A DNA stretch of 64,000 bases from Micromonosporaceae bacterium KJ-029 (GCA_005402585.1 BIFP01000002.1:1-64000), one strand, 5' to 3'; numbered from the stretch's first letter, positions 42,663 to 50,960 are shown. Notes: generated by a model not told the origin, from the sequence alone. Numbers and translations are program-made.

Positions 42663-42688
42663 CGGATGTCAGTGGACTCGCCTAGGGT
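42659..42688 (+). promoter_or_regulatory. Predicted promoter giving a leaderless repeat ORF ahead of tldD
   Basis: CTGACG (42659-42664) and TAGGGT (42683-42688) are separated by 18 bp. The A of the repeat ATG (42695) lies seven bases past the -10, the usual transcription start distance. The message would begin with the leader ORF itself. Confidence 0.45.
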
Positions 42689-42694
42689 CGGCCC

Positions 42695-42778
42695 ATGAGC
42701 GAGCGCCAGCGAGCGAATCATCCGCACGGCGCGTTGGTGCCTCATGACGGCACGGAGCGAAGCGGAGTGCCGGCATGA
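42695..42778 (+). CDS. Repeat-encoded 27-aa leader ORF (family A, upstream of tldD)
   Basis: The ORF starts at ATG 42695 and stops at TGA 42776-42778, overlapping the tldD ATG (42775-42777). The peptide begins MSERQRANHPHGALVPH and ends ERSGVPA. AGCGGAGTG near the end supplies a GGAG ribosome binding site for tldD. Unlike the other family A sites, no gene is joined upstream, so the mini-ORF would be the first coding sequence on the mRNA. Confidence 0.55.
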   Translation: MSERQRANHPHGALVPHDGTERSGVPA

Positions 42779-44211
42779 GCGAGTTCGACGCGGCCGGCGC
42801 CGCCGTGCAGGCCGCGCTGGACGCGGGCGCCCGGTACGCCGACGCCCGGGTGATGCACCGGCGGTACGAGTCGATGTCGGCCCGCAACGGCGAGGTCGAG
42901 GCACTCACCCAGGACGAGAGTGTCGGGCTGGGCGTACGCGCGCTGGTCGGGTCGAGCTGGGGTTTCCACGCCGTACCGGAACTGTCCGACCGGGCCGCCC
43001 GCGACGCCGGCCAGCGCGCCGCGCGGACCGCCACGGCGAGTGGCCTGGTCCCCGGGCCGCCCGTCGACCTGGTCCCCTCCCCACCGGCCATCGCGAGCTG
43101 GTCCTCGCCCTGCGAGGTGGATCCGCTCGGCGTCTCTCTCGCCACCAAGGGCGACCTGCTGGTGACCGCCACCGGTGCGATGGTCGACCACGGCGCTGAC
43201 CTGGCCGAGGGCCTCTACCAGGTCTGGGACACCGCGAAGTGGTTCGTCTCCAGCGAGGGCCACCGCATCGACCAGCACATCCGCGAGTGCGGAGGTGGCA
43301 TCTCGGCCACCTCGATCGGCGACGGCGAGACGCAGCGCCGGTCCTGGCCGAGCTACCGCGGCCAGTACGGCACCACCGGCTGGGAGCTGGTCGACTCCCT
43401 CGACCTGACCGCCCACGCGGCGCGCATCGCCGAGGAGTCGCGGGCGCTGCTGACCGCGCCGCTCTGCCCGGCCGGCGAGACCGACCTGATCCTCGGCGGC
43501 GAGCAGTTGGCGTTGCAGATCCACGAGTCGGTCGGGCACGCGATAGAGCTGGATCGCATCCTCGGCTGGGAGGCCGCCTTCGCGGGCACCTCGTGGCTGG
43601 ATCTCGCCCAGCTCGGCTCGCTGCGGTACGGCTCCGAGCTGATGAACATCACCATCGACCCGACCATTCCGGGCGCGCTGGGCAGCTTCGGCTACGACGA
43701 CGAGGGCTCGCCGGCGGTCAAACGCGACGCGGTACGCGCGGGACGCTGGGTGGGCGTGCTGGCCGGGCGTGACTCGGCCACCGTCGCCGGCCTCGACTAC
43801 GGCGGCAGCGTACGCGCGGACGGCTGGGCGCGGCTGCCGATGGTGCGGATGACCAACGTGGGTCTGGAGCCCGGCCCGCACACCCTGGAGGAGATCGTCG
43901 CCGCCACCGACAATGGGGTGCTGATGGACGTCAACCGTTCCTGGTCCATCGACGACAAGCGGCTGAACTTCCAGTTCGGCTGCGAGATCGGGTGGGAGAT
44001 CCGCAACGGCCGGCGAGGGCGGATGCTGCGCAACCCCACGTACACCGGCATCGGCCCACTGTTCTGGCGCTCGATGGACATGCTCTCTTCCGAGGTCGTC
44101 TCGTGGGGCACGCCGAACTGCGGCAAGGGTCAGCCCGGCCAGGTCGGGCACACCGGCCACCCGGCCGCGCCGGCCCGGTTCCGCAACGTCCGAGTGGGTG
44201 TGCGGGCGTGA
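42775..44211 (+). CDS. tldD: TldD family metalloprotease
   Basis: Product of 478 aa with the TldD zinc site HESVGHAIELD (HEXXXH, near residue 250) and downstream metal-binding region NFQFGCEIGWEIRNGRRG. TldD pairs with TldE/PmbA to trim modified peptides such as microcins and to degrade unfolded peptides. The gene that follows is the TldE partner. Translation is probably coupled to the family A leader ORF, and its TGA overlaps the GTG of the first family B unit, so repeats flank it on both sides. Confidence 0.93.
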   Translation: MSEFDAAGAAVQAALDAGARYADARVMHRRYESMSARNGEVEALTQDESVGLGVRALVGSSWGFHAVPELSDRAARDAGQRAARTATASGLVPGPPVDLVPSPPAIASWSSPCEVDPLGVSLATKGDLLVTATGAMVDHGADLAEGLYQVWDTAKWFVSSEGHRIDQHIRECGGGISATSIGDGETQRRSWPSYRGQYGTTGWELVDSLDLTAHAARIAEESRALLTAPLCPAGETDLILGGEQLALQIHESVGHAIELDRILGWEAAFAGTSWLDLAQLGSLRYGSELMNITIDPTIPGALGSFGYDDEGSPAVKRDAVRAGRWVGVLAGRDSATVAGLDYGGSVRADGWARLPMVRMTNVGLEPGPHTLEEIVAATDNGVLMDVNRSWSIDDKRLNFQFGCEIGWEIRNGRRGRMLRNPTYTGIGPLFWRSMDMLSSEVVSWGTPNCGKGQPGQVGHTGHPAAPARFRNVRVGVRA

Positions 44212-44270
44212 GCGCGAGGAGTGAGCCGGGTTTGCGAGCCCCGCAGTCGCGAACAGAGGTGGCACCGTGA
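44208..44270 (+). CDS. Repeat-encoded 20-aa leader ORF (family B, first unit after tldD)
   Basis: GTG 44208 overlaps the tldD TGA (GTGA), and the TGA at 44268-44270 overlaps the GTG of the second unit (44267). The peptide is MSARSEPGLRAPQSRTEVAP, differing at five of 20 positions from the copy at 3213-3275. Confidence 0.5.
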   Translation: MSARSEPGLRAPQSRTEVAP

Positions 44271-44325
44271 GCGCGAGGAGTGAGCCGGGTTTGCGAGCCC
44301 CGCAGTCGCGAACAGAGGTGGCACC
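44208..44325 (+). repeat. Family B start-codon repeat, two identical 59-bp units
   Basis: Bases 44208-44266 and 44267-44325 are identical. Each runs GTGAGCGCGAGGAGTGAGCC, then the core GCGAGCCCCGCAGTCGCGAA, then AGAGGTGGCACC before the next GTG. The tldE gene itself begins with the first 24 bases of the unit, so it starts with a third, partial copy. Confidence 0.95.
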
Positions 44326-44329
44326 GTGA
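44267..44329 (+). CDS. Repeat-encoded 20-aa leader ORF (family B, second unit before tldE)
   Basis: GTG 44267 overlaps the stop of the first unit, and its TGA (44327-44329) overlaps the tldE GTG (44326). The encoded peptide is identical to that of the preceding unit. Confidence 0.5.
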   Translation: MSARSEPGLRAPQSRTEVAP

Positions 44330-45807
44330 GCGCGAGGAGTGAGCCGGGTGAGCTGGACATCGCCGGTCGGGTGGTGGAACTCGTCGCCCGGCTGGCCGGG
44401 GCGGGTGCCCAGGCCGAGGTGGTGGTGACCCGCGCCGACCTGGCGTTGACCCGGTTCGCCAACTCCGCGATCCACCAGAACGTCGCGGAGTCCGCGGTGG
44501 AGGTCCGGCTGCGGGTGCACGCCGACGGGCGCACCGCCGGCGGCGGCGGGAGCGCGGTCACCGCTGACGGGCTGCGTGCGCTGGTGGAGCGGGTGCTGGC
44601 GGCGGCCCGGCATACCCGGCCCGATCCGGCCTGGCCGGGGCTCACGCCGCCGGTGCCGGCGCCGACCTCGACGGGGTGGGACGCGGCCACCGCGTACGCC
44701 GGGCCGGACGAGCGGGCCATCATGGTCCGGGCGTTCGTGGACGCGGCCGGCGGGCTGGAGACCGCCGGCTACTGCCGCACGGCGTTCCGGGAGGCGGCGT
44801 TCGCGAACTCGGCCGGGCACGCGGCACAGGGGCGGACGGCCGAGGCCGCGATGGACGGGATCGCCCGGGCCGGCGGCGCGGACGGCACGGCCCGGCACTG
44901 CGTCGACCGGCTGGCCGATCTCGACGGTGCCGGTCTCGGGCAGCGGGCCGCCGCGAAGGCCCGAGCCGCGGTCGACCCGGTCGAGCTGGCACCCGGGCGG
45001 TATCCGGTGGTGCTGGAACCGGCCGCCGTCGCCGACCTGCTGCAGAACCTCTCCTGGTACGGCTTCAACGGCAAGCGGTACGTCGAACGGCAGTCGTTCG
45101 CCGAGCCCGGCCTGGCCCAGCTCGACCCGGCGGTGACCCTGGTCGACGACCCGCTCGGCGCCGCCGGGCTGCCGTTCGATCTGGAGGGCACGCCGACCCG
45201 GGCGCTGACCCTGGTGGACGCGGGCACCACGACGGCGGTGGCGCACGACCGGCGCAGCGCCGCCGGGGTCGGCGCCGAGTCGACCGGCCACGCCTCGGTC
45301 GACAGCCCGACCTTCGGCCCGATCCCGCGTAACCTGCGCCTCGTCCCGGCCGGCACGGCGGGCGCAGCCGGCACCGCGGGTGCCACGGGCGCCGGCCCCG
45401 CGGGTGCCACGGGTCCAACCGGTATGAGCGGACCGACGGCGACCGGCGCCGGCCGAGCCGCGCTGGCCGGCGCGGTGGCCGATCCGGACACCGCCGCCCT
45501 GGTCTCGCGGGTGCAGCGGGGCCTGTTGGTCAGCGATTTGTGGTACACCCGGGTGCTCGATCCGAAGAGTCTGGTCATCACCGGCCTGACTCGTAACGGG
45601 CTGTGGCTGGTCGAGGAAGGCCAGGTCACCCGCGCGGTCCGCGACCTGCGTTTCACCGAGTCGTACCCGCGAGCGCTCGCGCCCGGCGCGGTACTGGAGG
45701 TGGGCCGGCGCGCGGTGCGCCAACCGGACCGCACGGACGGCGTGTGGTGGGAGGCGCCGTCGCTGCGGCTGGCCTCCTGGAACTTCACCGGCGGGGCGTC
45801 CGGCTGA
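44326..45807 (+). CDS. tldE: TldE/PmbA family protein, non-catalytic partner of TldD
   Basis: Product of 493 aa lacking a zinc HEXXXH motif, as expected for TldE/PmbA. Family features include NSAIHQNVAESAVEVRLRVH and LLVSDLWYTRVLDPKSLVIT. The first eight residues (MSARSEPG) come from a partial family B repeat. Residues about 345-375 form an unusual Gly-X-Y-like stretch (GTAGAAGTAGATGAGPAGAT and onward) inserted in a conserved region between PRNLRLVP and the DLWYTR block. It is cotranscribed with tldD across two repeat-encoded mini-ORFs. Confidence 0.9.
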   Translation: MSARSEPGELDIAGRVVELVARLAGAGAQAEVVVTRADLALTRFANSAIHQNVAESAVEVRLRVHADGRTAGGGGSAVTADGLRALVERVLAAARHTRPDPAWPGLTPPVPAPTSTGWDAATAYAGPDERAIMVRAFVDAAGGLETAGYCRTAFREAAFANSAGHAAQGRTAEAAMDGIARAGGADGTARHCVDRLADLDGAGLGQRAAAKARAAVDPVELAPGRYPVVLEPAAVADLLQNLSWYGFNGKRYVERQSFAEPGLAQLDPAVTLVDDPLGAAGLPFDLEGTPTRALTLVDAGTTTAVAHDRRSAAGVGAESTGHASVDSPTFGPIPRNLRLVPAGTAGAAGTAGATGAGPAGATGPTGMSGPTATGAGRAALAGAVADPDTAALVSRVQRGLLVSDLWYTRVLDPKSLVITGLTRNGLWLVEEGQVTRAVRDLRFTESYPRALAPGAVLEVGRRAVRQPDRTDGVWWEAPSLRLASWNFTGGASG

Positions 45808-46079
45808 CCGGGTCGTCCACCGCTGGTCGATCTTTTTCGGACGCTCGCATATTGATCATGGCGGGAGGCTTTCCAAAGGGCGGGACACACGGGACACTGC
45901 CTTGCGCGGACGGCCCGCCTAGATCGGCGTAACGTGTGTCACTTAGCTGCTCCGGTACGCCGGGTGCGGTCGTTGGTGTGCGCATGACGTGGCAAGCGGG
46001 TGCGGGTTCGCCGGTCCGCGTGCCGACCGGAAAGTGTTCCGCCGCCCGTGAAGGGCCCCGTCAGGGAGACGACGCGAAA

Positions 46080-46886
46080 ATGACATCATCGGCAACGAAA
46101 CCGCGGGGGGCGCGGGCACGCGCCGCCATCGCGGCGAAGACGTTGCGTACGGACCGTTGGTGGTTCGCCCCGCTGATCACCGTCATCGGGCTCGGTGCGT
46201 GGATCACGTACGCGACGGTCCGGGTCTTCATGCACGACTACTACTGGGTCGAGGAATTCCACTACCTCACCCCGTTCTACTCCCCGTGCGTGACCGACCG
46301 GTGCCTCCCGGAGGCATCCCACTTCGGGCAGTACCTGCCCGGCTGGTGGATCATCCCGGACGCCGCGTTCACCCTGCCGTTCCTGCTGCTGTTCCGGCTG
46401 ACCTGCTACTACTACCGCAAGGCGTACTACCGGTCGTTCTGGCTCTCGCCGCCGGCCTGCGCGGTGCCGGACGGTCACGCCAGCTACGGCGGCGAGACCC
46501 GGTTCCCGCTGCTCGGCCAGAACTCGCACCGGTACTTCTTCTACTTCGCGGTGCTCATCTCGCTGATCAACTCCTGGGACGCGGTCCTGGCCTTCCACAG
46601 CCCCGAGGGCTTCGGGTTCGGCCTGGGCAACCTGATCCTGCTCGGCAACGTGGTCATGCTCTGGGGTTACACCATCTCCTGCCACTCCTGCCGGCACATC
46701 ATCGGCGGGCGGCTGAAGCACTTCTCCAAGCACCCGGTGCGCTACCGGGCCTGGACCTTCGTCTCCTGGCTGAACGTCCGGCACATGCAGCTCGCCTGGA
46801 TCACCCTCGGCACGCTGGCGCTGACCGACTTCTACATCATGGCGGTCGCCGCCGAGTGGATCTCCGACCTGCGGTTCATCAACTAA
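46080..46886 (+). CDS. Succinate dehydrogenase membrane anchor (Sdh1-type)
   Basis: Product of 268 aa with five to six membrane segments (APLITVIGLGAWITYATVRV; IPDAAFTLPFLLLFRLTCYY; YFFYFAVLISLINSWDAVLA; FGLGNLILLGNVVMLWGYTI; MQLAWITLGTLALTDFYIMA). It resembles the single long anchor subunit of the mycobacterial Rv0247c-Rv0249c complex rather than paired SdhC/SdhD. SCHSCRHIIGG and several conserved histidines could serve heme or quinone binding. ATG 46080 follows GGGAGACGACGCG. The 270-bp gap upstream holds no convincing gene and should contain the operon promoter. Confidence 0.88.
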   Translation: MTSSATKPRGARARAAIAAKTLRTDRWWFAPLITVIGLGAWITYATVRVFMHDYYWVEEFHYLTPFYSPCVTDRCLPEASHFGQYLPGWWIIPDAAFTLPFLLLFRLTCYYYRKAYYRSFWLSPPACAVPDGHASYGGETRFPLLGQNSHRYFFYFAVLISLINSWDAVLAFHSPEGFGFGLGNLILLGNVVMLWGYTISCHSCRHIIGGRLKHFSKHPVRYRAWTFVSWLNVRHMQLAWITLGTLALTDFYIMAVAAEWISDLRFIN

Positions 46887-46897
46887 GGGCCCCTGAC

Positions 46898-48856
46898 ATG
46901 ACCAATCCTCACCGTGACCCGAGTGCTACCACTCGGATCGAACGACACCACTACGACGTCGTCGTGATCGGGGCCGGCGGCGCCGGCCTGCGCGCGGCGA
47001 TCGAGGCCCGGCTGGCCGGCAAGAAGACCGCCATCATCTCCAAGTCGCTGTTCGGCAAGGCGCACACGGTGATGGCGGAGGGCGGCGCCGCCGCGGCCAT
47101 GGGGAACGTGAACAGCCGGGACAGCTGGCAGGTGCACTTCCGCGACACCATGCGCGGCGGCAAGTTCCTCAACAACTTCCGGATGGCCGAGCTGCACGCG
47201 AAGGAGTCGCCGCAGCGGATCTGGGAGCTGGAGACGTACGGCGCACTGTTCGACCGCACCAAGGACGGCAAGATCTCCCAGCGCAACTTCGGCGGTCACG
47301 AGTACCCCCGGCTGGCGCACGTGGGCGACCGGACCGGCCTGGAGCTGATCCGTACCCTCCAGCAGAAGATCGTCTCGCTGCAGCAGGAGGACAAGCGCGA
47401 CCACGGCTCGTACGACGCGCGGATCAAGGTCTTCGCCGAGACCACCATCACCGAGCTGCTGCTCGACGGGGACCGGATCGCCGGCGCGTTCGGCTACTAC
47501 CGTGAGTCCGGCGAGTTCATCCTCTTCGAGGCGCCCGCCGTGGTGCTCGCCACCGGGGGCGTCGGCCGCTCCTACAAGGTCACCTCGAACTCGTGGGAGT
47601 ACACCGGGGACGGTCACGCGCTGGCGCTGCGGGCCGGGGCGACTCTGATCAACATGGAGTTCCTCCAGTTCCACCCCACCGGCATGGTCTGGCCGGTCTC
47701 GGTCAAGGGCATCCTGGTCACCGAGTCGGTACGCGGTGACGGCGGCGTCCTGAAGAACACCGAGGGCAAGCGCTTCATGTTCGAGTACGTACCCGACGTC
47801 TTCCGCAAGCAGTACGCGGAGACCGAGGAGGAGGCGGACCGCTGGTACACCGACCCGGACAACAACCGGCGCCCGCCGGAGCTGCTGCCCCGGGACGAGG
47901 TCGCCAGGGCGATCAACAGCGAGGTCAAGGCGGGCCGGGGTACGCCGGCCGGCGGCGTCTACCTGGACATCGCCTCCCGGCTGCCGGCCGAGGAGATCCG
48001 CCGCCGCCTGCCGTCGATGCACCACCAGTTCAAGGGGCTGGCCGACGTCGACATCACGAAGGAGCCGATGGAGGTCGGCCCGACCTGCCACTACGTGATG
48101 GGTGGCGTCGAGGTCGACCCGGACAGCGGCGCCGCGCACGGCGCGGTGCACGGCCTGTTCGCCGCCGGTGAGGTCTCCGGCGGCATGCACGGCTCCAACC
48201 GGCTGGGCGGCAACTCCCTGTCCGACCTGCTGGTGTTCGGCAAGCGGGCGGGTGGCCACGCCGCCACGTACGTCGACCAGCTCGCCGCCCGGCCCCGGGT
48301 GGAGGTGAGCGCGGTGGAGACCGCGGTGGAGACCGCCCTGGCTCCGCTGCAACGGGACACCGGCGAGAACCCGTACACCCTCCAGCAGGACCTCCAGGCG
48401 GTGATGGGGGACCTGGTCGGCATCATCCGGCGGGAGGGCGAGCTTGAGGACGCGTTGGTCCGGCTGGCCGAGCTGCGCGAGCGGGTGGCGAAGGTCAGCG
48501 CGGCCGGCGGCCGGCGCTACAACCCGGGTTGGCACCTCGCGCTGGACCTGCGCAACATGCTGGTCGTCTCGGAGTGCACCGCCAAGGCGGCGCTGGAACG
48601 CCAGGAGTCGCGTGGCGGCCACACCCGGGAGGACTTCCCCACGATGGATCCGCAGTGGCGGCGGGTCAACCTGGTCTGCTCGCTCGACGGCGACACCGTC
48701 CGGCTGGAACGCAAGCCGCTGCCAAAGATGCGCACCGAGTTGATCAGCCTGTTCGACCGCGCGGAACTGGCCAAGTACCTCACCGACGAGGAACTCGCCG
48801 AGTTCGACGCCCTCGCCGCCGCCGATGCCGCCGCCGCCGAGAAGGAGAACCGCTGA
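46898..48856 (+). CDS. sdhA: Succinate dehydrogenase flavoprotein subunit
   Basis: Product of 652 aa. The FAD-binding start is YDVVVIGAGGAGLRAAIEARL, and the flavin-linking histidine region is SLFGKAHTVMAEGGAAAAMG. Substrate-site residues appear in FLQFHPTGMVWPVSVKGILV and TESVRGDGGVLKNTEG, with HGSNRLGGNSLSDLLVFG towards the C-terminal half. It oxidises succinate to fumarate as part of the membrane complex and citric acid cycle. It starts 11 bp after the anchor gene and overlaps sdhB by one base (TGATG). Confidence 0.96.
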   Translation: MTNPHRDPSATTRIERHHYDVVVIGAGGAGLRAAIEARLAGKKTAIISKSLFGKAHTVMAEGGAAAAMGNVNSRDSWQVHFRDTMRGGKFLNNFRMAELHAKESPQRIWELETYGALFDRTKDGKISQRNFGGHEYPRLAHVGDRTGLELIRTLQQKIVSLQQEDKRDHGSYDARIKVFAETTITELLLDGDRIAGAFGYYRESGEFILFEAPAVVLATGGVGRSYKVTSNSWEYTGDGHALALRAGATLINMEFLQFHPTGMVWPVSVKGILVTESVRGDGGVLKNTEGKRFMFEYVPDVFRKQYAETEEEADRWYTDPDNNRRPPELLPRDEVARAINSEVKAGRGTPAGGVYLDIASRLPAEEIRRRLPSMHHQFKGLADVDITKEPMEVGPTCHYVMGGVEVDPDSGAAHGAVHGLFAAGEVSGGMHGSNRLGGNSLSDLLVFGKRAGGHAATYVDQLAARPRVEVSAVETAVETALAPLQRDTGENPYTLQQDLQAVMGDLVGIIRREGELEDALVRLAELRERVAKVSAAGGRRYNPGWHLALDLRNMLVVSECTAKAALERQESRGGHTREDFPTMDPQWRRVNLVCSLDGDTVRLERKPLPKMRTELISLFDRAELAKYLTDEELAEFDALAAADAAAAEKENR

Positions 48857-49926
48857 TGGGTACGAAGCGCCAGTTCCGGATCTGGCGGGGCGACGCCGAC
48901 GGTGGCGACCTGCGGGACTACACGGTCGAGGTCAACGAGGGGGAGGTGGTCCTCGACGTGATCCACCGGTTGCAGGCCACCGAGGCACCCGACCTGGCCT
49001 GCCGGTGGAACTGCAAGGCGGGCAAGTGCGGCTCCTGCTCGATGGAGATCAACGGGATGCCGAAGCTCGGCTGCATGACCCGGATGTCGACGTTCGAGGA
49101 GAACGAGACGGTCACGGTGACCCCGCTGCGGACCTTCCCGGTCATCCGGGATCTGGTCACCGACGTGTCGTTCAACTACGAGAAGGCGCGGGAGACCCCC
49201 GCCTTCGCTCCCCCGGCCGACCTGGCGCCCGGCGACTACCGGATGCAGCAGGTCGACGTGGAGCGCTCGCAGGAGTTCCGCAAGTGCATCGAGTGCTTCC
49301 TGTGCCAGAACGTCTGCCACGTGATCCGTGATCACGACGAGAACAAGCCGGCGTTCTCCGGGCCGCGGTACTTCATCCGCGCCGCCGAGCTGGACATGCA
49401 CCCGCTGGACGCCAAGAGCGACCGCAAGGAGTACGCGCAGGCCGAACAGGGGCTCGGCTTCTGCAACATCACCAAGTGCTGCACCGAGGTCTGCCCCGAG
49501 CACATCAAGATCACCGACAATGGGATCATCCCCATGAAGGAGCGGGTCGTCGACCGCAGGTACGATCCACTCGTATGGCTCGGCAGCAAGATCTTCCGGA
49601 GGGGTCAGGTGCCTCAGACCTTCGTGACCAGCGAACACTCGCCAGGCGCCGTGCGCTCCCACGCCGCTAGTACCGGTGTGCACTCACACGCGGGCGGCTC
49701 GCACGACATCACCTCTGAGACGCAGGCTCAGCAGGGCGTCAACTGGCACCGAGAGGTGCCGCACCCCACCGCCCCGGCGGTCGACGCGAACGGCAGGCTG
49801 CCGCTGACGGAGCTCACCTTCGACCGGGCGGCGGCACCCTCGCCGTTCGGCGACGACGTGACCTTCCCCCTGCCCCCGGAGCACCTGAACTTCGCCCACC
49901 CGGAGCAGGACGAAAAGAAGCACTGA
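48856..49926 (+). CDS. sdhB: Succinate dehydrogenase iron-sulfur subunit with long C-terminal extension
   Basis: Product of 356 aa. The plant-type 2Fe-2S domain carries CRWNCKAGKCGSCSMEING. The 4Fe-4S/3Fe-4S domain carries RKCIECFLCQNVCHV and LGFCNITKCCTEVCPEHIKI. These pass electrons from SdhA to the membrane quinone site. The recognisable SdhB body ends near residue 250. About 105 further residues (from QVPQTFVTSEHSPGAV to HPEQDEKKH) are His/Pro/Ser-rich, charged and apparently unstructured. Translation is coupled to sdhA, and a 16-bp hairpin follows the stop. Confidence 0.95.
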   Translation: MGTKRQFRIWRGDADGGDLRDYTVEVNEGEVVLDVIHRLQATEAPDLACRWNCKAGKCGSCSMEINGMPKLGCMTRMSTFEENETVTVTPLRTFPVIRDLVTDVSFNYEKARETPAFAPPADLAPGDYRMQQVDVERSQEFRKCIECFLCQNVCHVIRDHDENKPAFSGPRYFIRAAELDMHPLDAKSDRKEYAQAEQGLGFCNITKCCTEVCPEHIKITDNGIIPMKERVVDRRYDPLVWLGSKIFRRGQVPQTFVTSEHSPGAVRSHAASTGVHSHAGGSHDITSETQAQQGVNWHREVPHPTAPAVDANGRLPLTELTFDRAAAPSPFGDDVTFPLPPEHLNFAHPEQDEKKH

Positions 49927-49939
49927 CCACCCGTACCAC

Positions 49940-49973
49940 GATGGGGGCCGCGGCATCTGCCGCGGCCCCCATC
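49940..49973 (+). terminator. Terminator hairpin of the sdh operon
   Basis: GATGGGGGCCGCGGCA (49940-49955) and TGCCGCGGCCCCCATC (49958-49973) are perfect 16-bp complements with a minimal loop, 14 bp after the sdhB stop. The convergent MutT gene ends nearby, so it may serve both strands. Confidence 0.75.
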
Positions 49974-50015
49974 CACATCCCCTCCGCAGCCCCGCCAGTC
50001 CCTTCGCCGGTCTCT

Positions 50016-50453
50016 CTACGGGGACAGGAGGGGGCGGAGGGCGGCGACTATGGGGGCGTCGGCGGGAAGCCAGGTGACGGTGTCCAGTTCGGTGGCGGAG
50101 AGCCAGCGCAGGGCGGAGTGCTCCAGCGCCTTGGGCTGATCGCCGTGCAGCAGGCGGGCCGCGTACACCTTGAGCACCGACCGGCCGTGTGCCATCCGGA
50201 CGTTGCGGCCGACCCGCTCGCCGATCTCGACGCGTACGGCGAGTTCCTCGGCGCACTCGCGAACGAGCGCCGCGGTCTCGCTCTCCCCGGGCTCGACCTT
50301 GCCGCCGGGGAACTCCCACCTGCCCGCCACCTCGGGTGGAGCGGACCGGGCGCAGGCCAGCACCCGTCCGTCCTCGATAATGGCCGCACCGACGACGACC
50401 TTCAGGTCCCGCCGGGCGGCCTGTCCGCCGCCGTTCGCCCGTTCGGTCCGCAC
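50016..50453 (-). CDS. MutT-type Nudix hydrolase, (deoxy)nucleoside triphosphate pyrophosphohydrolase
   Basis: Product of 145 aa with VVVGAAIIEDGRVLACARS at the start and a Nudix box GGKVEPGESETAALVRECAE then ELAV. The final Gly of the consensus REUXEEXGU is Ala here. The phrase WEFPGGKVEPGE places it in the MutT/8-oxo-dGTP pyrophosphohydrolase group that sanitises the nucleotide pool. The gene is monocistronic, divergent from the pterin dehydratase-like gene across 180 bp. Confidence 0.88.
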   Translation of the reverse strand: MRTERANGGGQAARRDLKVVVGAAIIEDGRVLACARSAPPEVAGRWEFPGGKVEPGESETAALVRECAEELAVRVEIGERVGRNVRMAHGRSVLKVYAARLLHGDQPKALEHSALRWLSATELDTVTWLPADAPIVAALRPLLSP

Positions 50454-50636
50454 GGCCGTCCAGCGTGCCAGATCAATCGGCGGTTTGGGTACCTTGGCCG
50501 ACCGTCAGGCCAGGAATACCCGGAAGTGTGGGCGTGGACACACCCTCCGTTGCGACGTAAGACTAGAGGCACCGACACGACACGGGGCGGCGACGATTTG
50601 GCCACAAGCCGGCAACGAAGCCTGGGAGGTACGGTG

Positions 50637-50960
50637 ATGCGTGCGCTGTTCGGCGGTCGGGCGAAGCACGACTACCTCAGCGACGCCCTCACCCTACTGA
50701 ACGGATGGACGCGCGAGGGCGAGCAGATTCGGCGCACCCTGGTCATCGACGACACGCAGCACGCAGCGCTGACCGAACGGGTCAAGGTGGTCGCCGACGC
50801 GCTGCACCTGCGGCCGGAGATCAGCCGGCGCGCCGACCACACCCAGATCTGCGTCGGGCACGACGACAGCCCCCTCACTGAGGGTGAGGTTCTGCTCGCC
50901 GCCCGCATCGAGGACGCGTATCGCGCTGTGGCGGAGCCGGGCGACGATCGTCCGAGCTGA
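50637..50960 (+). CDS. Pterin-4a-carbinolamine dehydratase-like protein
   Basis: Product of 107 aa resembling the PCD/DCoH fold: LLNGWTREGEQIRRTLVIDD, then ERVKVVADALHLRPEISRRA, and TEGEVLLAARIEDAYRAVAE. The catalytic HHP-type motif of true dehydratases is replaced by LRPEIS, so activity is uncertain; it could be a structural or regulatory relative. ATG 50637 follows GGGAGGT with a seven-base spacer; GTG 50634 is an alternative. Its 180-bp upstream region is divergent with the MutT gene. Confidence 0.75.
   Translation: MRALFGGRAKHDYLSDALTLLNGWTREGEQIRRTLVIDDTQHAALTERVKVVADALHLRPEISRRADHTQICVGHDDSPLTEGEVLLAARIEDAYRAVAEPGDDRPS

Noticed and set aside
42742-45723. A 993-codon minus-strand frame across tldD and tldE
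   Set aside because: It is a mirror of the GC-rich TldD/TldE coding region and of the repeats between them. No start signal or recognisable motif; tldD and tldE on the plus strand explain the sequence.
45808-46079. Small ORFs in the gap before the sdh operon, for example 24 codons from 45859
   Set aside because: No convincing ribosome binding site or family. The region is better explained as the sdh promoter and untranslated leader.
46883-48622. A 579-codon minus-strand frame opposite sdhA
   Set aside because: Composition is typical of antisense GC-rich sequence, and it covers a universally conserved flavoprotein gene.
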